From NCBI GenBank assembly GCA_021773055.1, contig JAJFKV010000034.1, positions 1-59,008 on the forward strand: a DNA stretch of 59,008 nucleotides, given 5' to 3'. Under the pieces are notes generated by a model. That model worked only from the letters and a program-made list of their open reading frames with translations. It was not told where the DNA came from and did no database searches. Below, piece by piece: positions 7,794 to 15,883 of this stretch; within the stretch, counting starts at the first letter, position 1, and the number at the start of each line of letters is the position of its first letter. The stretch is from Woeseiaceae bacterium. GTDB lineage: Bacteria; Pseudomonadota; Gammaproteobacteria; Steroidobacterales; Woeseiaceae. A program made the position numbers and the translations under genes.

Positions 7794-8656
7794 GATACGC
7801 GTGTATCCACCGACGTCGCCGCCAACTATCTATCCGGAGGATGTGTCAGCTGCTGAACGTGTCTCGCAGCGGTTTTTACGGCTGGCTGCAGCGAGCGGAG
7901 AGCGCACGCTCGCGTCGTAATCGGGAGTTGATGTTGCTGATCCGGCAGATCCATCTGGAGAGTAACGGCGTGTACGGTGCTCGCAAGATCCAACGTGAGT
8001 TACTCGAGCTCGGTGAGAATGTCGGACGTCATCGAGTGGCCCGGCTGATGCGGGCTGACGGCCTGAAAGGCTGCCCTAAGCGCTGCTTTAGGCGGTCACC
8101 TAACGATGCCCCGGAACACCCGGTTGCGAGGAACTTGCTCAAACAGGACTTTAGGGCGGACGAACGCAATCAACGCTGGGCGTCCGACATCACCCAGCTG
8201 TGGACCAAGCAGGGCTGGCTGTATCTGGCGGTGGTGATGGATCTCTACTCGCGTCGCATTATCGGCTGGTCGATGGACAATCGTGTCGGTCGGCACTTGC
8301 CGGTTGACGCATTAACGATGGCACTCGGCTATCGACAACCACAAGGTACATTGCTGCATCACTCCGATCGTGGAGCGCAATATACCAGCGATGACTTCCG
8401 CGACGTGCTTAAGCAAAACGGCATTGAATGCAGCATGAGTCCGCGCGGTAGTTGCTACGACAACGCAGTTGTCGAGAGCTTCTTCTCACTGCTCAAACGC
8501 GAACGGGTGAGACGACAAACATATAAAACCAGGGAGGAAGCGAAGGCTGATATCTTTGATTACATCGAGCGGTTCTATAACCGAAAACGGAGTCACACTT
8601 ACTTGGGATATCTCAGTCCAGTACAGTATGAAAACCGGACATTAGGACCTAACTGA
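7790..8656 (+). CDS. IS3-family transposase OrfB (DDE integrase)
   Basis: This 288-residue protein begins at GTG overlapping the orfA stop. It has the HTH_21 region (NGVYGARKIQREL) and an rve integrase core. The DDE residues are visible: D in WASDITQL, D in HHSDRGAQYTS and E in CYDNAVVESFFS. The end RKRSHTYLGYLSPVQYE is typical. The frame is intact and full length, so the element may be active. It catalyses strand cutting and joining at the IS ends together with OrfA. Confidence 0.95.
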   Translation: MRYACIHRRRRQLSIRRMCQLLNVSRSGFYGWLQRAESARSRRNRELMLLIRQIHLESNGVYGARKIQRELLELGENVGRHRVARLMRADGLKGCPKRCFRRSPNDAPEHPVARNLLKQDFRADERNQRWASDITQLWTKQGWLYLAVVMDLYSRRIIGWSMDNRVGRHLPVDALTMALGYRQPQGTLLHHSDRGAQYTSDDFRDVLKQNGIECSMSPRGSCYDNAVVESFFSLLKRERVRRQTYKTREEAKADIFDYIERFYNRKRSHTYLGYLSPVQYENRTLGPN

Positions 8657-8777
8657 ACGGTCCGTGGTAACGGGGTAAAACCCAAAGTGGCAAAAACTGG
8701 CCGAACAGGGCACCGTGCAAGCAATCACATCGCAACGTCGTTTGCTATCATGGCGACCACCAATATAGGCGCTCTTC

Positions 8778-10292
8778 TTGACGAATCAAACGGATCAACG
8801 GTTTTCCTCCCGCTTGGGACTGCTTTTGTGCGTACTTGGCATCGCCGTCGGCACGGGCAACATCTGGCGATTTCCACGCATTGCCGCCCAGAACGCCGGT
8901 GAAGACGGTGCCGGCGCATTTCTTGTCGCCTGGATTATCTTCCTGTTTGTCTGGAGCGTGCCGCTGATCATCGCGGAGTATGCTCTCGGGCGCAAAGGTC
9001 GTATGGGCGTTATCGGAACGTTCGCCAAGATCGCCGGAGAAAAATTCGCGTGGATGGGTGCCTTCGTCGGCTTCGTTGCGACGGCCATCATGTTCTACTA
9101 CTCCGTAGTCGCCGGCTGGTGCGTCTACTACCTGATCAGGATGGCATCTGAGCCACTGCCACTCAGTGCAGAGGCCGCACAAAGCATCTGGGACGGATTC
9201 CAGAGTGGCGGCCTTCCAGTAGCATTTCATGCGCTGGCTATGGGCCTTGGCGCGATAGTCGTTTGGAACGGCATAAAATCGATCGAGCGCGCCAACTTTG
9301 TACTCATCCCGGCGCTGTTGCTGATCGTCCTCATCTCAGTTGTACGCACGCTGACACTGGATGGATCGGCTGATGGCATCGCCTTCCTGTTCACTCCGGA
9401 TTGGTCGACATTGTCAAAACCAAAGATATGGCTCGAGGCGCTAACGCAGAACGCCTGGGACACTGGCGCTGGCTGGGGTCTCATTCTGACCTACGGCGCC
9501 TACATGCAAAGCCGACATGGGGTGGTAAAAAACGCAATCATTACCGGGGTCGGCAACAACACCGTTTCACTGCTGGCAGCTGTCGTCATATTCGGCACGG
9601 TATTCGCAATACTCGGCGCTCAAATGAGCAAAGCCGAGGTGCTGGCCGTCATGCAGACCAGCGGTCCTGCAGCCACCGGGCTGACGTTCATCTGGATGCC
9701 GCAGCTATTCGCGAAGATGCCGGCCGGCAACGTATTTGCCGTATTGTTTTTTCTGGGTCTGGCGTTTGCTGCCTTCAGTTCCCTTATCGCAATGATCGAA
9801 CTAAGCACACGAATACTCGTCGATCTTGGCATCGCACGACGTCACGCGATTCTCGCTGTTTGTATTGTCGGTTTCACGTTGGGAGTTCCCTCGGCAATCA
9901 ACCTCAACTTTTTCGCCAACCAGGATTTCGTCTGGGGCGTCGCATTGATGATTTCGGGCGCATTTGTCGCTTTCGCCGTCATACGACACGGCGCTATCCG
10001 TTTTCGTACGGAGAATATCGACAACCTGCCGGATGACTGGAACGCGGGTCCTTTATGGGACACGATGATTCGCTTCGTTATCCCGACACTCGCCGTCGTG
10101 CTGCTGGGCTGGTGGCTCTATCAGGCAGCCAGCGTTTACGCTCCGGATCGCTGGTTCGATCCGTTCGATCCGTTTAGCGTAATGACCTGCCTGACACAAT
10201 GGGGCGTCGTCCTGATTCTGTTGATCGTTCTCAACCGAAAGGTAGCAAGGCGAACTTTGGATTCGTCTGGTCAGGAATCGAGAAGGGTGTAG
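8778..10292 (+). CDS. Sodium:neurotransmitter symporter (NSS) family transporter
   Basis: This 504-residue polytopic protein has about 12 membrane segments. The first carries the NSS signature GIAVGTGNIWRFPRIAAQN, whose unwound helix binds Na+ and substrate, and GAFLVAWIIFLF follows. Bacterial relatives (LeuT, MhsT, TnaT) import amino acids with Na+, so an amino acid is the likely substrate, though the exact one cannot be read here. The start is a TTG at 8778 with only a weak upstream SD. It lies just 93 bases after the end of the IS, so its native promoter may have been changed by the insertion. The nearest genes do not suggest an operon. Confidence 0.92.
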   Translation: MTNQTDQRFSSRLGLLLCVLGIAVGTGNIWRFPRIAAQNAGEDGAGAFLVAWIIFLFVWSVPLIIAEYALGRKGRMGVIGTFAKIAGEKFAWMGAFVGFVATAIMFYYSVVAGWCVYYLIRMASEPLPLSAEAAQSIWDGFQSGGLPVAFHALAMGLGAIVVWNGIKSIERANFVLIPALLLIVLISVVRTLTLDGSADGIAFLFTPDWSTLSKPKIWLEALTQNAWDTGAGWGLILTYGAYMQSRHGVVKNAIITGVGNNTVSLLAAVVIFGTVFAILGAQMSKAEVLAVMQTSGPAATGLTFIWMPQLFAKMPAGNVFAVLFFLGLAFAAFSSLIAMIELSTRILVDLGIARRHAILAVCIVGFTLGVPSAINLNFFANQDFVWGVALMISGAFVAFAVIRHGAIRFRTENIDNLPDDWNAGPLWDTMIRFVIPTLAVVLLGWWLYQAASVYAPDRWFDPFDPFSVMTCLTQWGVVLILLIVLNRKVARRTLDSSGQESRRV

Positions 10293-10317
10293 TCGACCCT
10301 TAAGACCGCGGGTCATA

Positions 10318-10926
10318 TCAGACCGGGGTGGCGTGAACAGTCATCAGACCCCAAAACCAGTCTATTTTTCCCTTGGTTTCGCTGTTGATACTAAAACCGG
10401 CCTGGGACAGACTTTGCTCGAGTTCGTTGCTGCTAAGCGTGTGCGTATGGGCGTATCGAGTCCAAGGCAAAATGCGATTCAACACTCTCATCCACGCGTA
10501 GTTTCGGCACCAGTCTGTGATAACCAGGTTACCGTTCGGGGATATTACCCGTCGAATTTCTCGCAATGTCGCATCGACGTTCGGGAAGTAATGCAAAGCA
10601 TTTGTGCAGGTTACCAGCTGAAAATCCGCATCATCGAACGGCAGTTGCGCGGCGTCACATTCGACGAGGCTTGCCCTCTCGCCGAGCCTGCGTCTTGCCA
10701 CATTGAGCATCGCTGGCACCTTGTCGACCCCAACCAAGTCTGAGAGATCCGTTCGCTGGGACATTATTTCCAATAACCGTCCAGTTCCACAGGCAACGTC
10801 CAGCACGCGGTCAGCAGGCAGATTGGCTATTTTCTCGAAAGTCATACGCAACGACGCGTCCAGATAGGCTGACCAGCGTTGGTCGTATATGGGTGCGAGG
10901 GTTGTGTATTCTTTGAGGAGTTTCAT
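10318..10926 (-). CDS. Class I SAM-dependent methyltransferase
   Basis: The protein (202 residues from ATG 10926) has the Methyltransf_11 pattern: motif I VLDVACGTGRLLEIM, the acidic residue after beta2 in LVGVDKVPAML, motif II-like CDAAQLPFDDADFQLV, and motif III in ISPNGNLVITDW. It transfers a methyl group from SAM to an unidentified small molecule, possibly a lipid or quinone-like substrate as in many UbiE-related enzymes. An ATG at 10938 and a TTG at 10944 are alternative starts, and none has a clear SD. It is divergent from the CDP-alcohol phosphatidyltransferase, with about 70 bases between them. Confidence 0.88.
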   Translation of the reverse strand: MKLLKEYTTLAPIYDQRWSAYLDASLRMTFEKIANLPADRVLDVACGTGRLLEIMSQRTDLSDLVGVDKVPAMLNVARRRLGERASLVECDAAQLPFDDADFQLVTCTNALHYFPNVDATLREIRRVISPNGNLVITDWCRNYAWMRVLNRILPWTRYAHTHTLSSNELEQSLSQAGFSINSETKGKIDWFWGLMTVHATPV

Positions 10927-10996
10927 CGAACGATGCATCAACAATAGTTACCTTCTGCCAGTACCAATATACGTGAAATCCCGTTAGCCTCGCAAA

Positions 10997-11890
10997 ATGC
11001 CAGACAAAGTATCAGCGTTTACACAAGAACTGATCGACGAGGTCGCTCGTAACCACTATAGCCTTCGCGCCTGGCGGACACTTCTGTCTCGGTCATGGAC
11101 TCGATCGCTCGAAGACATAAGAAAGTCCCCCGCCCGCACGCAATCCTTCTGGTTCTGGGCAATTATTGTTGCAGCAATGGGGACCAGTATTATCCTGTTG
11201 ACGCTGTGGTTGCAGACAATCGAGCAGGCTCTGACGGCTTTGCTGTTGTGGTTTCCCTGGTACGCAGGCGTGGTTTTCTTCGTCCTCACTCACCTTGGCA
11301 TGGTCGATGATAGCCATGGTGTGCCGCAGCAAAGTCTGTTGCTGCCTAACGGCTTGAGTTTTATTCGGCTCGCGTTGGCACCGCTGGTTTTGTGGCCGTG
11401 CCTGCAGGTACCAGTCCAACCAGTGGCCGGACAAATCTTCGCATTATTCCTGGCTGGCTTATCACTGTCCGATCTACTGGATGGGTGGGTCGCCCGCCGT
11501 CAAAAACTCTGCACGCGTATGGGCGGCATGCTTGACCCTCTGGCTGACCTTGCGCTACTCACGTTTCTGGCTTTCGGCTTATATCTGGCCGGCGCTATTC
11601 CGGGAGCACTGCTGTTATTGCTGGTCGTGAGATATCCCATCTTGTTGATTGGCGTGCTCATCCTATTTTTTGTGCGAGGACCGGGTCCGTTGCGTCCAAC
11701 AATTATTGGCAAAGCGACGACGTTTGCGACCAGCATGGTGCTACTCATAATCGCACTCAATACTTTGCTGTCGATCGACTGGCCACCGCCACTATGGATT
11801 GATTCGTCGGTTCGGTTTCTCTTTGTTCTTATCAGCGCCAACATTTTGTACCTGATGAATCGGGGCATCATCTGGACGCGTGGTACCTAA
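10997..11890 (+). CDS. CDP-alcohol phosphatidyltransferase family membrane protein
   Basis: This 297-residue membrane protein contains the complete family motif DG-x2-AR-x8-G-x3-D-x3-D in LLDGWVARRQKL and MGGMLDPLADLA (middle of the protein). The motif binds the CDP-activated lipid and metal. These enzymes displace CMP to join an alcohol such as glycerol phosphate, inositol or serine to a lipid. The first ~100 residues hold extra membrane segments and a basic N-terminus, which makes it longer than PgsA, so the acceptor cannot be assigned. It is divergent from the methyltransferase and converges on the glutamate synthase-like gene with 7 bases between them. Confidence 0.88.
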   Translation: MPDKVSAFTQELIDEVARNHYSLRAWRTLLSRSWTRSLEDIRKSPARTQSFWFWAIIVAAMGTSIILLTLWLQTIEQALTALLLWFPWYAGVVFFVLTHLGMVDDSHGVPQQSLLLPNGLSFIRLALAPLVLWPCLQVPVQPVAGQIFALFLAGLSLSDLLDGWVARRQKLCTRMGGMLDPLADLALLTFLAFGLYLAGAIPGALLLLLVVRYPILLIGVLILFFVRGPGPLRPTIIGKATTFATSMVLLIIALNTLLSIDWPPPLWIDSSVRFLFVLISANILYLMNRGIIWTRGT

Positions 11891-11897
11891 CTCCCAA

Positions 11898-13475
11898 TTA
11901 CCAGGCGCCTGAATTTGCAGCTTGCCAGTCCTCCGCCCAATTCTCGGGAATTGTATCGGAAGACAACAGACACCCTTCCGTAATGCTCGCATACAGCTCC
12001 GCGTACGTTTTGACGTCCGTACCTTGTACGCGTCGATTGATGTGTTTGGCGCTCAACTGCTCAATGCTGTCAAGTCCCGCCGCCGCAACTAATTCCGCCA
12101 GATTAGCAACCGTTTGCTCATGAAAGTTGGCCACACGGGTCGCCTTGTCCGCCACAACGAGGCCCTTTGTTCGTGATGCGTTTTGCGTAGCAATGCCCGT
12201 TGGGCATTGGTCAGTGTTACAAGACCGCGATTGAATGCAGCCCAGAGACAACATCATGCCCCTTGCGGAATTGACCGTATCCGCACCGAGCGCCATTGCG
12301 CGCAGGATATGAAACGCAGAGAACATTTTCCCGGAGGCGATGATACGCAGCTTGTCCCGCACACCAATACCGATCAACGCATTGTTCACGAAAATCAACG
12401 CGTCTCGCAGGGGTGTGCCCACCGAATTGGTCATTTCGGTGGGTGCTGCACCGGTGCCCCCTTCGCCGCCGTCCACTGTGATGAAATCGGGATAAATATC
12501 GCCTTCCAGCATTGCTTTGCAAATCGCTAGAAACTCATCTCGCCGTCCGATACACAACTTGAACCCAACGGGCTTACCACCGGAGAGCTCACGTAGATTT
12601 CTGACAAACTGTATTAACTCGGTCGCGTTTGAGAATGATGAATGCGCTGGTGGCGACACCACATCTGCTCCCATAGGAACATGGCGTATTTTGGCGATCT
12701 CCTCCGTAAGTTTAGCCGCGGGTAATATGCCGCCATGACCGGGCTTCGCACCCTGTGACAACTTGATCTCGATCATCTTGACAGCATCACGAGCAGCGTT
12801 TTCACGAAATAATTCCGCATCAAAATTGCCGTTTTCATCTCTACAACCAAAATACCCCGTGCCAATTTGCCACACAATGTCGCCGCCGTGCTCGAGATGG
12901 TAGGGACTTAAGCTACCTTCGCCAGTGTTGTGAGAAAACCCGCCCAGCTTGGCACCCTTGTTCAAGGCCAAAATCGCGTTCTTGCTCAATGCCCCATAAC
13001 TCATAGCAGAAATATTCAGCGGTGACGCCATGTACGGCTTGCTGCACTCAGCGCCGCCAAACTTGACTCTGGGATGCAAGTTGGCAGCGTGCCTGGGTGC
13101 CAACGAGTGGTTGACCCATTCGTACCCCGGTCGATTAACATCGAAAATAGTCCCGAATGGACGTGTGTCGCGTGCACCTTTAGCACGCTGATAGACCAAT
13201 GTCCGGAACTCCCGTGGAATTGGCACACCGCTGGTTTCCGATTCCACAAAATACTGTTGTATCTCCGGACGCACTGATTCCAAGAGATACCGGAAATGCC
13301 CCAAGACCGGGTATAGCCGTCGAATCGTATGGCTTGTCTGAAACATGTCAACCACGCCGACGGCAATGATGGGCACCAGGAACAGGAATAACCAGTTAAC
13401 AGGAGGCCAGAACCAGCCAAGGCCCAACACCAGGAACGGCATAGCCGTCGCGAAAACCACAAATTGCTGACGCAT
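11898..13475 (-). CDS. Glutamate synthase-like FMN/Fe-S protein, membrane-anchored
   Basis: From ATG 13475 the protein is 525 residues. Two membrane segments (about residues 1-45) precede a GltS central-domain barrel with PYMASPLNISAMSYGALS, a phosphate-binding loop VDGGEGGTGAAPTEM and a 3Fe-4S Cys cluster in CIQSRSCNTDQCPTG. It matches stand-alone FMN-binding glutamate synthase-like proteins, which lack the glutaminase domain, so classical glutamate synthesis is unlikely and its real donor and acceptor are unknown. The open frame extends to 13613, but AAGGAG sits upstream of 13475 and the longer form would overlap the next gene. It is the last gene of the minus-strand run 21901-11898, 38 bases after its neighbour. 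Confidence 0.9.
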   Translation of the reverse strand: MRQQFVVFATAMPFLVLGLGWFWPPVNWLFLFLVPIIAVGVVDMFQTSHTIRRLYPVLGHFRYLLESVRPEIQQYFVESETSGVPIPREFRTLVYQRAKGARDTRPFGTIFDVNRPGYEWVNHSLAPRHAANLHPRVKFGGAECSKPYMASPLNISAMSYGALSKNAILALNKGAKLGGFSHNTGEGSLSPYHLEHGGDIVWQIGTGYFGCRDENGNFDAELFRENAARDAVKMIEIKLSQGAKPGHGGILPAAKLTEEIAKIRHVPMGADVVSPPAHSSFSNATELIQFVRNLRELSGGKPVGFKLCIGRRDEFLAICKAMLEGDIYPDFITVDGGEGGTGAAPTEMTNSVGTPLRDALIFVNNALIGIGVRDKLRIIASGKMFSAFHILRAMALGADTVNSARGMMLSLGCIQSRSCNTDQCPTGIATQNASRTKGLVVADKATRVANFHEQTVANLAELVAAAGLDSIEQLSAKHINRRVQGTDVKTYAELYASITEGCLLSSDTIPENWAEDWQAANSGAW

Positions 13476-13513
13476 CGTCACTGTCGTACTCCTTTCGTGA
13501 AAAACATACCGGC

Positions 13514-13954
13514 TCACTCGCCGTTTCGATTCCGCCGTAGCCATTGCTCCATCTTCGAGGCGACCAGGAATATGGCGAGCATCGCTATTCCGACTGCGAG
13601 AGAGTAGAAGCACAATGGCGTACCGGCGTCAGACACCGGACAAGTTGGACGCCCCATTAGTTCCATAGACGTCCCTGCAAGCGCGAGCAGAATTACGGGT
13701 GTCGCCCCGGCAAAGAACAGCCAGTTTAGTGGCTTTGTCCACAGCAAACTGGCGATGCCCATCGCTGCATAACAAATCGAAACGATATAACAGGCGGGTA
13801 TCGGGCCGATCACCGGGCAGGCATCCCCGGTATGAAAATGCGTGATCGAAATAGGAATGATGCCACTCAAGACGTAGACGGAGAATGCCACCAGGCTAAA
13901 GCGCAAGATTCGCGGAACCTTGTCCAACGTTCTGCTCTTAGTCGTATTAGTCAT
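13514..13954 (-). CDS. Four-pass membrane protein with conserved Cys pairs, unknown function
   Basis: The 146-residue protein has four predicted membrane segments (about 18-40, 54-72, 78-98 and 116-136). Cys residues lie in GDACPVIGPIPAC, SICYAAMG and RPTCPVSDAGTPLC, mostly in the loops facing the periplasm. The arrangement brings to mind small thiol-redox or quinone-interacting membrane proteins, but the CxxC of VKOR/DsbB is not present and I do not recognise a family. The tail is basic (RRNRNGE). It lies 30 bases after the SDR gene in the same direction and so probably belongs to the molybdoenzyme operon. Confidence 0.7.
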   Translation of the reverse strand: MTNTTKSRTLDKVPRILRFSLVAFSVYVLSGIIPISITHFHTGDACPVIGPIPACYIVSICYAAMGIASLLWTKPLNWLFFAGATPVILLALAGTSMELMGRPTCPVSDAGTPLCFYSLAVGIAMLAIFLVASKMEQWLRRNRNGE

Positions 13955-13984
13955 TGTAACTCCGGCTGTTTATCCCGATACCGA

Positions 13985-14836
13985 TCAAGACATGAGTGAT
14001 TGAGTGATGAGATGGTCGGCCCACCGAGCAGGCAATACGGCGAGGAAGCGAGAAACCCACGCACCCTTGCTTAGGTGGTAAGCGACGCGTTTCTTGCGTC
14101 CAGCAAATATATCAATGACCGTTTCGGCGATAGCGCTTGCGGGGAGCGCGTCTTTTTCGGCCCGCGCCATGATTCGGCGCGCCTTTGTAGCCATCTTCTG
14201 ATACGCCGCATCATCATAGGCATCACCATCAGCCCGAGCTTTATTCCAAATCTCCGATCGTATTGGGCCAGACCGAATGGACACCACGTCAATACCCGCC
14301 GGTAGTAATTCACGCCGGTAGATGTCTGCCAGGCTCTCGAGTGCATGTTTGGAGACGCAATAGGCACCATTCATCGGCGTGTTCACAATGCCAGACAGGG
14401 AGCTTATGTTGATGATCCTGCCTGGGATTTCCGAGTCCGTGCCGCGGAGCAACGGCAAAAATGCATTTGTGACAGTGCGAACGCCGATCAGATTGATGTC
14501 GATTGAGGCTTCGAAGGCGTCGTCGTCCAGCAACTCGATCGGCCCAAACGCCGCTACCCCCGCGTTGTTCACCAACCCGTGTAGAACGTTACCGTTCAAT
14601 TTCGTTTTCACGAATTCGGCAGCTTGCTGTACTTTTTCACGTTCGCGAACATCGAAAACCAAAGGCCTGAATTTATGACCCAGTTGTTCGGCCAATGTGT
14701 TTGCATCTTCCTCGTTCCTAACACTGCCAAAGACATCGTAGCCGTCGTCGATCAGCTGTTCGACAATCGCACGTCCAATACCGCTTGAGACTCCGGTAAC
14801 GACGACAGCCGGAGAATTATTGACAGATTGCTGCAT
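13985..14836 (-). CDS. Short-chain dehydrogenase/reductase (SDR)
   Basis: Starting at ATG 14836 (MQQSVNNSPAVVV), the protein has 283 residues. The cofactor loop TGVSSGIG, the NNAG motif (HGLVNNAG), the Ser in INISSLSG and the catalytic Y-x3-K in YCVSKHALES are all present, so it should be an active classical SDR that oxidises or reduces a hydroxyl/keto group with NAD(P). The upstream extension of the frame to 14902 would overlap the preceding gene and is not used. Downstream of 14836 the family length is normal. Its place inside the molybdoenzyme operon suggests that both act on one pathway. Confidence 0.9.
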   Translation of the reverse strand: MQQSVNNSPAVVVTGVSSGIGRAIVEQLIDDGYDVFGSVRNEEDANTLAEQLGHKFRPLVFDVREREKVQQAAEFVKTKLNGNVLHGLVNNAGVAAFGPIELLDDDAFEASIDINLIGVRTVTNAFLPLLRGTDSEIPGRIINISSLSGIVNTPMNGAYCVSKHALESLADIYRRELLPAGIDVVSIRSGPIRSEIWNKARADGDAYDDAAYQKMATKARRIMARAEKDALPASAIAETVIDIFAGRKKRVAYHLSKGAWVSRFLAVLPARWADHLITQSLMS

Positions 14837-14852
14837 GCCTGTGCGCTCTTGC

Positions 14853-15122
14853 CTAAGGTTTGGGTTGATCGATCGGACGGGTTCGGCGTATCGGGCCACC
14901 AAGACGGTCGCCCATCTTGTTCTCCATCCAGGTCACTGCATTGTTGAATCGAACGTTTTTGGTTCGCGCATTTCTGATCCAGTTCGCTGCCCGTTCACTG
15001 GTGCAGATCAGGAGCCCACTTCCGGTAGCAATAAAAAATGTGCTGCCCGGAATCGGCGTCACCATCGAAATCAGTCCCAATAGAATCAGAATTGATCCGA
15101 GAATCATTAGTGTAATCCGCAT
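14853..15122 (-). CDS. PGPGW-like small membrane protein
   Basis: The 89-residue protein has two tightly spaced membrane segments: MILGSILILLGLISM, then PIPGSTFFIATGSGLLI. The pattern G-x3-L-x2-G-(x)-PIPG-x6-G-x-LL resembles the PGPGW family of putative transmembrane proteins. A basic, soluble tail follows (RTKNVRFNN and onwards). Function is unknown. It lies between the gene at 15163 (40-base gap) and the SDR gene (16-base gap), on the same strand, so it is probably cotranscribed. Confidence 0.7.
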   Translation of the reverse strand: MRITLMILGSILILLGLISMVTPIPGSTFFIATGSGLLICTSERAANWIRNARTKNVRFNNAVTWMENKMGDRLGGPIRRTRPIDQPKP

Positions 15123-15162
15123 TCCAGTTTCCTCGATTTCTAAAAGTATTTTCGTGCCGGAT

Positions 15163-15870
15163 CTAAATCATCCGATCAATATGAGCGACGAATGATGAAG
15201 CTGTCTTCTGAACTACGGATTGGTATTCATCCGACATCGTCAATTTATCGAAAACGCTACTGTCTTCAGCCTGAAGAACGACAATGCCGTCCATCAAGCA
15301 CCGGACGTTCTGTTTCTTTGCCCCAGCTGGTCCAGTACTAACCCGTGCCGACAGGGTGCCGCTGTAAAGCACACGTGCGCCGGCTCCCGTAGATACAGCC
15401 AAAACTTCCTCGGAAATATCGTTACCACGATAAAGGTGGACCAAATAGGCTTGTTCAAAACGAGGGTCGTTTTCAGATGCTGAATCGGACCTCGAACGAG
15501 TGAAACCGAAGGTGAATCGCTTCACGGCGAGCATCCGCAGAATGCTCACCGTCATGAAGTAGGTGCTCGTCAGCATATTGAGAAAACACTGCGGCGACGG
15601 ATAGTTGACGATCAACAGTACGTCCCGACGATCCTCGTCATCTCCGTACAAGACGGTCGTCACTTTGCCCTTGAAGTGTGCGCGACCACCCACTGCTCTG
15701 ACACTGCGGGACGCGAGTCGGTTGTAGAGGTTATAGAGGAGCAGCGACTTGGTATCGAACCAGTTTATTGCAAAGACGGGATTCGACAGTGACCATTCCT
15801 TGTCCGTCGAGGTAATTGTCGCGCGGTTCTTGGCGGACAGATTGACGCTGATTTGATTCGTTTCATCCAT
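15163..15870 (-). CDS. Conserved hypothetical protein in the molybdoenzyme operon (235 aa)
   Basis: The protein seems soluble with mixed alpha/beta content and no signal peptide. The middle section (VLLIVNYPSPQCFLNMLTS and FMTVSILRMLAVKRFTFGFT) resembles one half of a DUF1330-type dimeric alpha-beta barrel, where the YPS-x3-F segment is typical. The C-terminal half (LYSGTLSARVSTGPAGAKKQ) could form a second similar barrel. I cannot name a family with confidence. Its start lies 13 bases from the stop of the large molybdoenzyme gene, so the two are almost certainly cotranscribed. A role as chaperone, carrier or accessory enzyme for that system is an inference from position only. Confidence 0.65.
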   Translation of the reverse strand: MDETNQISVNLSAKNRATITSTDKEWSLSNPVFAINWFDTKSLLLYNLYNRLASRSVRAVGGRAHFKGKVTTVLYGDDEDRRDVLLIVNYPSPQCFLNMLTSTYFMTVSILRMLAVKRFTFGFTRSRSDSASENDPRFEQAYLVHLYRGNDISEEVLAVSTGAGARVLYSGTLSARVSTGPAGAKKQNVRCLMDGIVVLQAEDSSVFDKLTMSDEYQSVVQKTASSFVAHIDRMI

Positions 15871-15883
15871 TACGGTAATTCAC

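Larger units (their letters stand above)
7440..8684 (+). mobile_element. Complete IS3-family insertion sequence
   Basis: About 1245 bases hold orfA and orfB in the usual IS3 order. The left tip is TGGTCTGGCCCC. The right tip, read from the other strand, is TGGGTTTTACCCC, so both ends start TG and finish in a C4 run, with weaker matching continuing inward (CGGGCC/CGGACC). I see no target duplication: GTC precedes the left tip and AAG follows the right tip. Ends are estimates to within a few bases. The insertion sits in a hairpin repeat and marks the right edge of the accessory block. Confidence 0.8.

Noticed and set aside
1..8684. Composite transposon formed by two identical IS copies
   Set aside because: The two OrfA proteins and the terminal repeats differ clearly, so the ends belong to different IS types and would not act as one composite element.
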